DNA of 29,626 nt from CADEFQ01 sp035342635. Lineage in GTDB: Bacteria > Pseudomonadota > Gammaproteobacteria > Steroidobacterales > Steroidobacteraceae. The position numbers and the translations under genes are program-made. This document shows, in pieces, positions 8,101-18,392 of the stretch; position 1 is the first letter of the stretch; each line of letters opens with the position of its first letter. The notes under the pieces are model-generated. The model saw nothing but the letters and a program-made list of their open reading frames with translations, searched no databases and was not told the origin of the DNA. Where the stretch lies: contig DAOQXO010000025.1 of NCBI GenBank assembly GCA_035342635.1, positions 1-29,626 on the forward strand, read 5' to 3'.

Positions 8101-10738
8101 GCGAAACCAGTTCAGCGAGATGCCCGGCGAGCTTCAGGCGCTGCGCCTCGCCGCCCGACAGGGTGGGCACCGGCTGGCCGAGCTTCACGTACTCGAGGCC
8201 GACCTCCTGCAGCGGCTTCACCAGCGCGCGCACCGCGCTCGCCTGTGCGAAGAACTCGAGCGCCTCGGTCACGGTCATGTCGAGCACGTCGGCGATGTTC
8301 GCGTGCCGTCCGTGTGCGCCCTCGAGCCGCACCTCGAGCACCTCGTCCCGGAAGCGCTTGCCGTCGCAGCTCGCACAGCGGAGGTACACGTCGGAGAGGA
8401 ACTGCATTTCGATGTGCTCGAAGCCGTTGCCGCCGCAGGTGGGGCAGCGGCCCGTGCCGGAGTTGAAGCTGAAGGTGCCGGGTGTGTAGCGGCGCACGAG
8501 TGATTCGGGCGCGGCGGCGAACAGCTCGCGGATCACGTCGAGGGCACCGACGTAGCTTGCAGGCGTGGAGCGGGTGGTGCGGCCGATGCGGCTCTGGTCG
8601 ACCAGTACGACGTCATCGAGGTAGCCCGCGCCTTCGAGGCTCTCGAACGTTCCGGGCGCATCGGCCGCCTTGCCGAAGGCCTTCGCGAGAGCCGGATGGA
8701 GCACGTTTCCAACCAGCGTCGACTTGCCCGATCCCGACACACCGGTGATGCACACGAAGCGGCGCAGCGGGATCGTGACGTCGATGTTCTTCAGGTTGTG
8801 CTCGCGCGCCCCGCGCAGCACCAGCGAGCCGCTCGCACGCACGGCATGCGCGACGCCGGGCATGGCGACGGGCGCGGCGGCGGGAGCCGTGCGCTGCGGC
8901 TCGGACACGGTGCGCTCCCCGGAAAGGTACGCGCCGGTCAGCGACCCGGCTGCGCTGCGAATGCCTTCCGGCGTGCCGTAGTAGACGATCTCGCCGCCGC
9001 GTTCGCCGGCGCCCGGGCCGAGATCGAGCAGCCGATCGGCCTCGAGCATGATCTGCGGATCGTGCTCGACGACCAGCAGCGAATTGCCGGCATCGCGCAG
9101 GCGGTGCATCACGTCGATCACGCGTCCCATGTCGCGCGGGTGCAGGCCAATCGAGGGCTCATCAAGCACGAACAGCGTATTGACGAGCGAGGTGCCGAGC
9201 GCCGTCGTCAGGTTGATGCGCTGGACTTCGCCGCCCGAGAGCGTGCGCGATTGCCGGTCGAGCGTCAGGTAGCCGAGTCCCACGTCGACGAGATAGCGCA
9301 TGCGCGTGCGGATCTCGCCGAGCAGCTGGTCGGTGGCGACATCGAGCGCACCGGGCAGCACGAGCGCGTCGATGAACTCGCGCACCCGCTCGAGCGGCAG
9401 CAGCATCAGGTCGTGGATCGACAGGCCGGGTAGCGCTTCGAGCTGCGCGTCGCTCCATGCGACGCCATGCGGCATGAAACGCGTGCGTGCGGCCGGCCCG
9501 CCGGTACCCAGTGCCGCATCGGCCAGTTCGTGACTGCCGATGCGGGCGAGCAGCGCCGGCAGCTTCAGCCGCGCGCCGCCGCAGGCCTCGCAGGGTGTGT
9601 AGGCGCGGTACTTCGAGAGCAGGACCCGCACGTGCATCCGGTAGGCGCGGCTTTCGAGCCAGGCGAAGAACCGCCTGACGCCATACCAGACCTTCTTGCG
9701 CCAGCTGCCTTCGCCCTCGATCACCCAGCTGCGCTGAGCGGGTGTGAGACTGTGCCACGGCGTGTCGAGCGGAATGCCGCGCAGCTGCGCGTACTTCTCG
9801 AGGTCTTCCTGGCACTCGCGGTTCGATTCGGTCTGGAAGGGCTTGATCGCCCCGCCACGCAGGGTCTTCGTCTCATCCGGGATCACGAGCCCGTAGTCGA
9901 CGCCGATCACGCGGCCGAAGCCGCGGCACGTCTCGCAGGCGCCGAGCGGCGAGTTGAACGAGAACATGCTCGGCGCGGGTTCGCGACAGGCGATGTCGCA
10001 GTGCGCGCACGCGAGTTCTCGCGAGTAGTGCCAGGTGTCGTCCGGCGTGCGCACCGTGATGCGCCCGGTGCCATGGCGCAGCGCCGCCTCCAGGCTGTCG
10101 ATCACGCGCGCGCGCTCGGCCTGACTCACCAGGAAACGGTCCTGCACGACCTCGAGCGGCGCGCCGGCGCCCGCGCGATCGAGGATGCGCGTATAGCCCT
10201 GGCGCGCGAGCAGGGCGCGTACTTCGGCCTCCGCGAAATTCTTCGGGACCGGTACCGCGAAAGTCAGCACCAGGCGCGGATCGGCGGCGGCCGCGGCGCG
10301 CCGTTCGATGTCGGCGTAGATCGTGTCGGGCGTGTCGCGACGCACCGGCTCGGCGCAGCGTTCGCAGTACAGCGTGGCGGCGCGCGCATACAGCAGCTTC
10401 AGGTGATCGTTCAGCTCGGTCATCGTCCCGACGGTGGAGCGCGAGCTGCGCACGGGGTTCGTCTGGTCGATCGCGATCGCGGGTGGGATGCCCTCGACGC
10501 GCTCCACCTGTGGCTTGTCCATGCGGTCGAGGAACTGGCGCGCGTATGGCGAGAAAGTCTCGACGTAGCGGCGCTGGCCCTCGGCATACAGCGTGTCGAA
10601 CACGAGCGAGGACTTGCCGGAGCCGGAAACGCCTGTCACGACGACGAGCTCGCCGAGCGGGATCTCGAGGTCGAGGTTCTTCAGGTTGTTCTGGCGCGCG
10701 CCGTGGACGGCGATGACGCCGGGCCCAGTCTTCGCCAT
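5156..10738 (-). CDS. uvrA: Tandem UvrA-UvrA fusion (double-length UvrA-family ATPase)
   Basis: About 1860 aa, twice the usual UvrA length (~940 aa), in one uninterrupted frame. Four ABC ATPase sites are complete: Walker A GVSGSGKS near residues 35, 668, 1036 and 1541; LSGGE signatures near 500, 861, 1388 and 1735; and Walker B DEPS/DEPT-x-GLH after each. Both halves keep CxxC pairs of the UvrA zinc modules (CAHC/CETC/CEAC and CPTC/CASC in the first; CPGC/CPHC/CSEC and CEAC/CDVC in the second) and an insertion resembling the UvrB-binding region, shorter in the first half. UvrA scans DNA for bulky lesions in nucleotide excision repair; a fused version could work as an intramolecular dimer. ATG 10738 is preferred over an upstream TTG (10774) that would add a polyproline tail. 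No uvrB or uvrC is nearby, so this is probably a paralogue beside a normal uvrA elsewhere (inference). Confidence 0.93.
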   Translation of the reverse strand: MAKTGPGVIAVHGARQNNLKNLDLEIPLGELVVVTGVSGSGKSSLVFDTLYAEGQRRYVETFSPYARQFLDRMDKPQVERVEGIPPAIAIDQTNPVRSSRSTVGTMTELNDHLKLLYARAATLYCERCAEPVRRDTPDTIYADIERRAAAAADPRLVLTFAVPVPKNFAEAEVRALLARQGYTRILDRAGAGAPLEVVQDRFLVSQAERARVIDSLEAALRHGTGRITVRTPDDTWHYSRELACAHCDIACREPAPSMFSFNSPLGACETCRGFGRVIGVDYGLVIPDETKTLRGGAIKPFQTESNRECQEDLEKYAQLRGIPLDTPWHSLTPAQRSWVIEGEGSWRKKVWYGVRRFFAWLESRAYRMHVRVLLSKYRAYTPCEACGGARLKLPALLARIGSHELADAALGTGGPAARTRFMPHGVAWSDAQLEALPGLSIHDLMLLPLERVREFIDALVLPGALDVATDQLLGEIRTRMRYLVDVGLGYLTLDRQSRTLSGGEVQRINLTTALGTSLVNTLFVLDEPSIGLHPRDMGRVIDVMHRLRDAGNSLLVVEHDPQIMLEADRLLDLGPGAGERGGEIVYYGTPEGIRSAAGSLTGAYLSGERTVSEPQRTAPAAAPVAMPGVAHAVRASGSLVLRGAREHNLKNIDVTIPLRRFVCITGVSGSGKSTLVGNVLHPALAKAFGKAADAPGTFESLEGAGYLDDVVLVDQSRIGRTTRSTPASYVGALDVIRELFAAAPESLVRRYTPGTFSFNSGTGRCPTCGGNGFEHIEMQFLSDVYLRCASCDGKRFRDEVLEVRLEGAHGRHANIADVLDMTVTEALEFFAQASAVRALVKPLQEVGLEYVKLGQPVPTLSGGEAQRLKLAGHLAELVSPAPKRAAEVRTRGKLFLFDEPTTGLHFDDVAKLLRALRGLLSAGHSLLVIEHNLDVIRAADWIIDLGPDGGDRGGEVVCSGTPQEVRTHARSHTARALRDYEAALGRPVLAVADTPARAPRPRRDNAIVVHNAREHNLQNVHVRIPRDAFTVVTGVSGSGKSTLAFDILFNEGQRRYLESLNAYARQFVQPAARPDVDAIYGIPPTVAIEQRTSRGGRKSTVATLTEIYHFLRLAWVKLGTQYCPDCDLAIKPQGADALAATIAREYRGQRVRVLAPLVVSRKGYYTDLAKWAAKKGFRELRVDGIDTPTARWPRLSRFKEHTIELPIGDLRVEPARNAQLRAALDRALEYGKGLVHLLDLDARRAGKVAVFSTRRACPGCGASFAELDPRLFSFNSPHGWCPHCQGAGTEPGDDGDEFADEDRPVCSECDGERLNRIARHVRLRDRSLPALTRDAVDALAQYFRTLRLAGREAAIARDLLTEIRDRLAFLQRVGLGYLALDRAAPTLSGGEAQRIRLAAQLGSNLQGVCYVLDEPTIGLHPRDNAVLLAALDELVTHRNTLVVVEHDEETILRADHVIDLGPGAGTRGGRIVAEGRARDLERSPESVTGRYLANPLHHPARPRRATSTRSPALAIERATLHNLQGVSVRVPLGRLVVVTGVSGSGKSTLARDVLHANLQRIVAGGRTRSRARATLTGCGAIRGSEAIGRVLEVDQTPIGKTPRSCPATYVGFWDDIRRIYAAAPESKLRGYSASRFSFNTAGGRCEACEGQGSQTIEMSFLPDVKVPCDVCRGQRFNPETLSVTWRGRSIGDVLAMSIDAAVEFFSAHAKVHHALSLMQDVGLGYLTLGQQSPTLSGGEAQRIKLVTELAKARTSAGARLRAQPVHTLYVLDEPTVGLHMADVEKLIATLHRLVDAGNTVVLVEHNLDVIAEADWVIDLGPEAGTAGGRIVAQGPPARIARAKTSHTGAALAPFLAERTA

Positions 10739-10871
10739 GGTTGCCTGCAGTGGTTGTGGTGGCGGTGGAGGCAAACCCCCAAGTCTACACGCGCCGTCAA
10801 GCGCGTGCCCGCGGCGCGGACGGCGGTGCCGCGGCGCGTGCTCCGGCGTGCCGGTTCGGCATCATGTGTGC

Positions 10872-12050
10872 ATGAGAAACTTGCGGATCGCACTGGTCGG
10901 CGGGGGCATTGCGGGCTTGAGCGCAGCCTGTGCGCTTCAGCAGCGCGGCTTTCGCGTGCGCGTGTACGAGCAGGCCGAGCGGCTCGCCGAGGTGGGCGCG
11001 GGGCTCACGGTCACACCCAATGCGACCCATGTCCTGCTCGCGCTCGGCTTGGGCGATGAGCTCGCGCGCCACGGCATGCAGCCCGCGCGCGGCGGCGCGC
11101 GGCACTGGCGCACGGGCAGACTGCTGGCCGAATTCGAGCGCGGCGCGGGCCTCACTGAGCGCTACGGTGCGCCGTATCTGCAGATCCATCGCGCCGACCT
11201 GCACGACGCTCTGGCGCGCAGCGTGCTGGCGCACGATCCGCAGTGCCTGCTGCTCGACCATCGCTTCGAGAGCCTGAGCCAGGACGCCGACGGCGTCACG
11301 ATCCGCTTCGCGAACGGTGCGCGGGCCGAGGCCGATGTCGCCATCGGCGCCGACGGCATCCGCTCCGCGGTGCGCGCCCAACTGTTCGGTGCCGGGCAGC
11401 CGCGCTTCACCGGCTACATCGCCTGGCGCGGCCTCGTGCCGATCGACGCATTGCCGCCGGGACTGGTCGATCCGGCGTCCTGCGTTTCGATCGGGCCGCA
11501 GCACACATTCGCGCGCTACCTGATTCGCGCCGGGCGCGTCCTCAATTACGTGGCGTTGGCCGAGCGCAGCGACTGGCAGGTCGAGAGCTGGTCGGTGCGC
11601 TCGGAGGTCGGCGAGTTGCTCGCCGAGTTCAAGGCTTGGCACCCGGAAGTACGCACGATCATTGCGGCGACGCCACCCGAGTTGTGCTTCAAGTGGGCGC
11701 TGTTCGACCGCGAACCGCTGGCGAGCTGGACACGCGGCCGCGTCACGCTGCTCGGCGATGCCGCGCACCCGATGCTGCCGTTCCTCGGCCAGGGCGCGGC
11801 GATGGGCATCGAGGACGCCATGGTGCTCGCGCGCGCGTTCGAGCTCGCGGGGAGCCATGACGAGGCGCTGCGCCTGTACGAGGCCACACGGATCGGGCGC
11901 ACCACGTTCGTAATGGGCAAATCCCGCGAAACCGGCCTCGAATACCACCGTGCCGACGCCGAAGACCGGGCGACTCACCCGCATACCACCGCCGAGTCGG
12001 TCGGCCTCTTCTCCTACAATCCGGTCGTGGCTCCCCTGCAGGGCATATAA
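10872..12050 (+). CDS. FAD-dependent aromatic-ring monooxygenase (salicylate / 3-hydroxybenzoate hydroxylase-like)
   Basis: 392-aa group A flavoprotein monooxygenase. The FAD-binding GGGIAG motif is at residues 10-15 with the acidic end of the second strand (VYEQ); a DG motif (IGADGIRSAVR) contacts FAD and NAD(P)H; and the GD motif LLGDAAHPMLPFLGQGA around Asp296 binds the FAD ribityl chain. Overall layout resembles 3-hydroxybenzoate 6-hydroxylase and salicylate 1-hydroxylase, but the substrate cannot be set from sequence and no ring-cleavage genes are adjacent. The ATG at 10872 gives a start five residues before the beta-strand that carries the motif. It is divergent from uvrA across about 130 bases. 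A TATAAT box for the next gene overlaps its stop codon. Confidence 0.9.
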   Translation: MRNLRIALVGGGIAGLSAACALQQRGFRVRVYEQAERLAEVGAGLTVTPNATHVLLALGLGDELARHGMQPARGGARHWRTGRLLAEFERGAGLTERYGAPYLQIHRADLHDALARSVLAHDPQCLLLDHRFESLSQDADGVTIRFANGARAEADVAIGADGIRSAVRAQLFGAGQPRFTGYIAWRGLVPIDALPPGLVDPASCVSIGPQHTFARYLIRAGRVLNYVALAERSDWQVESWSVRSEVGELLAEFKAWHPEVRTIIAATPPELCFKWALFDREPLASWTRGRVTLLGDAAHPMLPFLGQGAAMGIEDAMVLARAFELAGSHDEALRLYEATRIGRTTFVMGKSRETGLEYHRADAEDRATHPHTTAESVGLFSYNPVVAPLQGI

Positions 12051-12051
12051 T
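12046..12051 (+). promoter_or_regulatory. Perfect -10 box (TATAAT) ahead of the S9 peptidase gene
   Basis: TATAAT at 12046-12051 overlaps the TAA stop of the upstream monooxygenase. No good -35 lies 16-18 bases upstream. Transcription from here would give a leader of about 40 bases with a GCGGGC/GCCCGC hairpin at 12068-12082, just before the GGGG Shine-Dalgarno at 12090-12093. Confidence 0.5.
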
Positions 12052-12099
12052 TCCCTCCCTCAAAGTCGCGGGCCCGGCCCGCAAGAACTGGGGAATTCC

Positions 12100-14133
12100 A
12101 TGTCCAAGTGTTCGCCTCTGGCGCTCGCAGGAGCCTTGTTGATGTCGTCATCATTCGTTTCCGCCGTCGCCGCCGAGCCCGGCCCGCTGATCCCGCGCTC
12201 GGCCCTGTTCGGCAATCCCACCCAGACCCAGGCGCGCCTGTCGCCTGACGGCAAGCACATCTCGTACATCGCGCCGCGCGATGGCGTGCTGAACGTCTGG
12301 GTGGCGCCTTTCGGCAAGCTGGCCGAGGCAAGGCCCGTCACCCGGGACACGAAGCGCGGCATCCGCCAGCACTTCTGGTCCTACGACAACAAGCACGTGT
12401 TGTACCTGCAGGACCAGGGCGGCGACGAGAACTGGCGCGTGCACAGCGTAGACATCGCCACCGGCAATGACATCGACCTCACGCCGATCGACGGCGTACA
12501 GGCGCAGGTGATCGGCGTCAGCGAGCGGCGGCCCGGTCTGGTGCTCGTGGGGCTGAACGACCGCAAGCGTGAATGGCACGACCTGTACGAGATCGAGATC
12601 GCGACCGGTGAGCGCAAGCTCGTCGAGCAGAACGACCAGGAGTTCGGTGGTTATCTCGAGGATGCCAGCCTCCAGCCGCGCATCGCCGTGAAGCCCGGCG
12701 CCGAATACGACGAGATGTTCGTGCGCAACGCCAAGGGCGGCTGGGACAGCCTGATGAAGTACGGCCCCGAGGACACCGCAACCACCGGCCCGCTGATCGT
12801 CGAAGGGGAGGGCACGACCGCGCTGATCCGCTCCTCGGTGGGCCGCGATACCGCGGCGCTCGTGCGCGTCGACCTCGGCAGCGGCGCGCAGACCGTGATC
12901 GCCGCGAGCGACAGGGCCGACGTCGCCGGCGTGTGGATCGAGCCGCTGTCGCGCAAGCCGCAGGCCTGGTCGGCGAACTATCTCGTCGACACGCTCACCG
13001 CGCTCACGCCGCTCGTGCAGAAGGACATCGATCTGCTGACGAAGACGCTCGGTCCACAGTTCGACGTCGTGAGCCGCACGCTCGATGACCGCAAGTGGAT
13101 CGTGGTGGTCGACGATCCGGTCAGCGCGCTTTCGAGCCACCTGTACGACCGTGACAGCGGCAGCGTGGTGAAGCTGTTCGACCAGCGCCCGGCGCTGGTC
13201 GGTGCGCCGCTCGCGCCGATGACACCGCTCGAAATCAGGTCGCGCGACGGCCTTACGCTCGTGTCCTACCTCACGCTGCCGAAGGGCAGCGACGCGGACG
13301 GCAACGGGCGTCCCGAGGCGCCGCTGCCGCTCGTGCTGAACGTGCACGGCGGCCCCTGGGCGCGCGACGCGTACGGCTTCGATCCCGAGCACCAGTGGCT
13401 CGCGAACCGCGGCTATGCGGTGCTGTCGGTGAACTATCGCGGCTCGGTCGGTTTCGGCAAGAAGTTCGTCAACGCGGGCAACCTCGAGTGGGCCGCGAAG
13501 ATGCATGATGACCTGATCGACGCGGTCGACTTCGCCGTGCGCGAGAAGATCACCAATGCCGACAGCGTCGCGATCTACGGCGGTTCCTATGGCGGTTACG
13601 CGACCCTCGTGGGCCTCACCTTCACGCCCGATCGCTTCGCTTGCGGCGTCGACATTGTCGGACCCTCGAACCTCGCGACGCTGCTCGCCTCGATTCCGCC
13701 GTACTGGAAGGCGTTCTTCGAGCAACTCGCGCAGCGAGTCGGCGATCCGCGCACGCCCGAGGGCAGGAAACTGCTCGAGGAGCGCTCGCCGCTGACCCGC
13801 GTTTCCGCGATCGCGAAGCCGTTGCTGATCATGCAGGGCGCGAACGATCCGCGCGTCAAGCAGGCCGAGTCCGACCAGATCGTGGCGGCGATGAAGGCCA
13901 AGGGCCTGCCGGTCACCTATGTGCTGTTCCCGGACGAGGGCCACGGCTTCGCGCGGCCGCAGAATCGCACTTCGGCGTATGCGATCTCCGAGGGCTTCCT
14001 CGCCAAGTGCCTCGGCGGGCGCTACGAGGCGGTCGGCGACGACTTCGTCGGGTCGAGCGTGCAGGTGCCGGAAGGCGCGGCGTTTGTTCCAGGCCTCGCG
14101 GGCGCGCTCGAGGCGGCGGGCGGCAAGGACTGA
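12100..14133 (+). CDS. Secreted S9 (prolyl oligopeptidase) family peptidase
   Basis: Predicted 677-aa exported serine peptidase or acylaminoacyl-peptidase-like enzyme. The start at 12100 gives a Sec signal peptide with a cleavage-like AVA-AE near residue 25. Residues about 35-390 form an all-beta, propeller-type N-terminal region beginning with a TQARLSPDGKHISY repeat. The C-terminal alpha/beta hydrolase domain holds the catalytic triad: Ser496 in GGSYGG, Asp583 in GANDPRV and His615 in DEGHGF, with the oxyanion-hole segment NVHGGPWARD upstream. Probable role is periplasmic or extracellular peptide degradation. It has its own -10 box and is followed one base later by ygiQ, so the two may be co-transcribed, though a functional link is not obvious. 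Confidence 0.93.
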   Translation: MSKCSPLALAGALLMSSSFVSAVAAEPGPLIPRSALFGNPTQTQARLSPDGKHISYIAPRDGVLNVWVAPFGKLAEARPVTRDTKRGIRQHFWSYDNKHVLYLQDQGGDENWRVHSVDIATGNDIDLTPIDGVQAQVIGVSERRPGLVLVGLNDRKREWHDLYEIEIATGERKLVEQNDQEFGGYLEDASLQPRIAVKPGAEYDEMFVRNAKGGWDSLMKYGPEDTATTGPLIVEGEGTTALIRSSVGRDTAALVRVDLGSGAQTVIAASDRADVAGVWIEPLSRKPQAWSANYLVDTLTALTPLVQKDIDLLTKTLGPQFDVVSRTLDDRKWIVVVDDPVSALSSHLYDRDSGSVVKLFDQRPALVGAPLAPMTPLEIRSRDGLTLVSYLTLPKGSDADGNGRPEAPLPLVLNVHGGPWARDAYGFDPEHQWLANRGYAVLSVNYRGSVGFGKKFVNAGNLEWAAKMHDDLIDAVDFAVREKITNADSVAIYGGSYGGYATLVGLTFTPDRFACGVDIVGPSNLATLLASIPPYWKAFFEQLAQRVGDPRTPEGRKLLEERSPLTRVSAIAKPLLIMQGANDPRVKQAESDQIVAAMKAKGLPVTYVLFPDEGHGFARPQNRTSAYAISEGFLAKCLGGRYEAVGDDFVGSSVQVPEGAAFVPGLAGALEAAGGKD

Positions 14134-14134
14134 G

Positions 14135-16203
<2,069 letters not shown>

Positions 16204-16207
<4 letters not shown>

Positions 16208-17082
16208 GCGTCGGCGCGCCCGCCATCACGGCCTTCCACGATGCGGCGACCGGCACCTGCAGTTACATCGTTTCGGATCCTGCCACGCGCCGGGCAGCGA
16301 TCATCGATCCGGTACTCGATTTCGACGCGAAGTCCGGCCGCACCGCGACACGCTCGGCCGATGCGCTGCTCGCGGCATTGCGCGCGCGCGGCGATACGCT
16401 CGAGTGGATCTGCGAGACGCATGCGCACGCCGATCACCTGACGGCGGCGGCCTACCTCAGGGCGCAGGCCGGCGGGCGAATCGCGATCGGTGCCGGCATC
16501 CGCCACGTGCTGTGCGAGTTCGCGCCGCTGTTCGGCTTCGGGCCCGAATGCCCGGTGGACGGTTCGCAGTTCGATCATCTGTTCGCCGACGGCGAGTGCT
16601 TCGCCATCGGCACACTCGAAGCGAGGGTGATCGCAGTACCGGGGCACACCATCGACAGCCTCGCCTACCTGGTGGGCGATGCGGCTTTCATCGGCGACAC
16701 GCTGTTCCTGCCGCAGGCCGGCACTGCGCGCACCGACTTTCCCGGCGGCGACGCGGGACGGCTGTACGACTCCATCGGGCTGCTTTACGCACTGCCCGAG
16801 GCGACGCGGCTCTTCATGTGCCACGTCTATCCGCAGCCGGGCGAGGCGCCGCAGTTCGCAACCACGGTGGGCGAACAGCGCAGCAGCAATATCCATCTGC
16901 GCGCCGGCACGAGCCGCGAAGAATTCGTCGCGCTGCGTACTGCGCGCGACCGCGAGCTCGCGTTGCCGGCATTGATCATTCCGGCGCTGCAGGTGAATAT
17001 CCGCGCCGGCGCACTGCCTGCGCCGCAGGCCAACGGCATCGCTTACCTGCGCATACCGCTCGACGTGTTCGGTACGCCGTGA
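16204..17082 (+). CDS. Metallo-beta-lactamase fold hydrolase, Blh / persulfide dioxygenase-like
   Basis: 292-aa MBL-fold protein. The metal site reads His73-x-His75-x-Asp77-His78 (THAHADH), His148 (PGHT), Asp165 (FIGDTLF) and His207 (CHVYP). The ARTDFPGGD stretch after Asp165 and the TVGEQRSSNIHL segment resemble ETHE1 persulfide dioxygenases and the Blh proteins linked to sulfide detoxification, rather than true beta-lactamases. If so, it would oxidise glutathione persulfide using a mononuclear iron, in the cytoplasm (family-based inference). No signal peptide, no rhodanese domain, and no sulfide:quinone reductase is adjacent. Glyoxalase II is the alternative. Start overlaps the ygiQ stop by four bases. 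Confidence 0.9.
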
Positions 17083-17098
17083 CTTCGGAGCAGCAAGC

Positions 17099-17479
17099 AT
17101 GAACAACGACGCCCGCCGGACCCTCGCCATCGCAGCGCTGCTCGTCGCGCTGGCCACGGCGCTCGGCGCATTCGGCGCCCACGGCCTGCGGGACGTGCTC
17201 ACGCCGGAACGCCTCGACGTGTTCGAGACCGGAGTGCGCTACCACTTCTATCACACGCTCGGGCTGCTCGCGCTCGGCGTGCTGGCGCAGCTGCGTCCCG
17301 CGCGCGGGCTGCGGCTCGCCACGAAACTGATCGTCGCCGGCATCGTGGTTTTCTCGGGCAGCATCTACGCGCTCACGTTCGGCGCGCCCTTGGCGCTCGG
17401 CATGGTGACGCCGCTCGGCGGCCTGCTGCTGATGCTCGGCTGGATTCTGGTCGCACTGACCGTCTGGTCCGCGCGCTGA
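17099..17479 (+). CDS. DUF423 family small membrane protein
   Basis: 126-aa integral membrane protein with four predicted helices: about residues 8-28, 50-65, 75-95 and 100-122. The N-terminal GAFGAHGL motif and the YHFYHTLGLLALG segment are diagnostic of DUF423 (YgdD-like) proteins of the inner membrane, function unknown. A GGAG Shine-Dalgarno precedes the ATG, 16 bases after the MBL gene, so it probably ends that transcript. Its stop is eight bases from the convergent ypfJ stop. Confidence 0.93.
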   Translation: MNNDARRTLAIAALLVALATALGAFGAHGLRDVLTPERLDVFETGVRYHFYHTLGLLALGVLAQLRPARGLRLATKLIVAGIVVFSGSIYALTFGAPLALGMVTPLGGLLLMLGWILVALTVWSAR

Positions 17480-17487
17480 CGATCCGT

Positions 17488-18333
17488 TCAGCGCGCTGCG
17501 AAGGTATCGCAGGATTCGAGTCTGCCGCTCTCGAAGCCGCGCATGAACCAGCTCATGCGCTGCTCGGCCGAACCGTGCGTGAACGATTCGGGCACCACAT
17601 GACCCTGCATGCGGCGCTGGATCGTGTCGTCGCCGACAGCTGATGCCGCCCGCAGGCCCTCGTCGATGTCGCCCGGCTCGAGGATGCCGCTCGATCTTTC
17701 GGCATAGTGCGCCCAGATGCCGGCATAGCAGTCGGCCTGCAGTTCCACGCGCACCTGCAGCTGGTTCTGCTCGCCTTCGCTGAGGCGCTGCTTCGCCGAC
17801 TGCACCTGGCCGAGCGTGCCGACGAGGTTCTGCACGTGGTGACCGACTTCGTGCGCGAGTACGTAGGCCTGCGCGAAATCGCCGGGCGCCTGGAACCGGG
17901 TCGCGAGCTCGTCGTAGAAGGCGAGGTCGAGATAGACCTTGCGGTCGCCCGGACAATAGAACGGCCCGGCCGCGGAGGTCGCGAAGCCGCAGGCCGAATT
18001 GACCGACTGGCGAAACAGCACCAGGGTGGGAGGCAGGTACTGCGAGCCGCCCTGGCGGAAGATGCCGCCCCAGGTGTCCTCGGTTTCGGCGAGCACCGCC
18101 GCGATGAGGTCGGCTTCCGCGTCGGTGGGCGTGCCGACGACGGGCGGCGCGGCGGGGCCTGCGCCCTCGAGGCCTCCCACGAGCCCGAGGAGCGTGGCCG
18201 GATTGATGCCCATGAAATAACCGATCAGCAGCACCACGAGCGTGCCGATGCCGAACTTCATGCCGGTGCCGCCACCGGGGCTCGCGCGGCGGTCTTCGAT
18301 GTTGGTGCTGCGACGGCTGCGTCCAAGGCGCAT
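17488..18333 (-). CDS. ypfJ: YpfJ-type neutral zinc metallopeptidase
   Basis: 281 aa from the ATG at 18333, which has a strong AGGGGAG Shine-Dalgarno and gives the family's usual MR-x-GRRS..NIEDRR start; the open frame extends further upstream without RBS support. After a short basic cytoplasmic segment and a Gly-rich stretch, one transmembrane helix (about residues 25-47) anchors the protein with the catalytic domain outside. The zinc motif HEVGHH (HExxH) lies in the middle of the domain, and the C-terminal QRMSWFMRGFESGRLESCDTF is the family end signature. Probable role: inner-membrane anchored peptidase, substrate unknown. It is divergent from hrpB with about 60 bases between starts. Confidence 0.94.
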   Translation of the reverse strand: MRLGRSRRSTNIEDRRASPGGGTGMKFGIGTLVVLLIGYFMGINPATLLGLVGGLEGAGPAAPPVVGTPTDAEADLIAAVLAETEDTWGGIFRQGGSQYLPPTLVLFRQSVNSACGFATSAAGPFYCPGDRKVYLDLAFYDELATRFQAPGDFAQAYVLAHEVGHHVQNLVGTLGQVQSAKQRLSEGEQNQLQVRVELQADCYAGIWAHYAERSSGILEPGDIDEGLRAASAVGDDTIQRRMQGHVVPESFTHGSAEQRMSWFMRGFESGRLESCDTFAAR

Positions 18334-18392
18334 TGCAGTCTCCCCTGGCGATGGCAGAGAGCATACCGCATGGCGCTCGATAGAATGACCGT

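Noticed and set aside
6062..8503. 813-codon plus-strand open frame inside the UvrA fusion
   Set aside because: It is antisense to a clearly conserved ATPase gene, and the translation is a run of Arg/Ala/Gly/His without domains. Typical high-GC shadow.
10739..10774. TTG start adding 12 residues to the UvrA fusion
   Set aside because: It adds a polyproline leader absent from UvrA proteins, and ATG 10738 gives the usual N-terminus.
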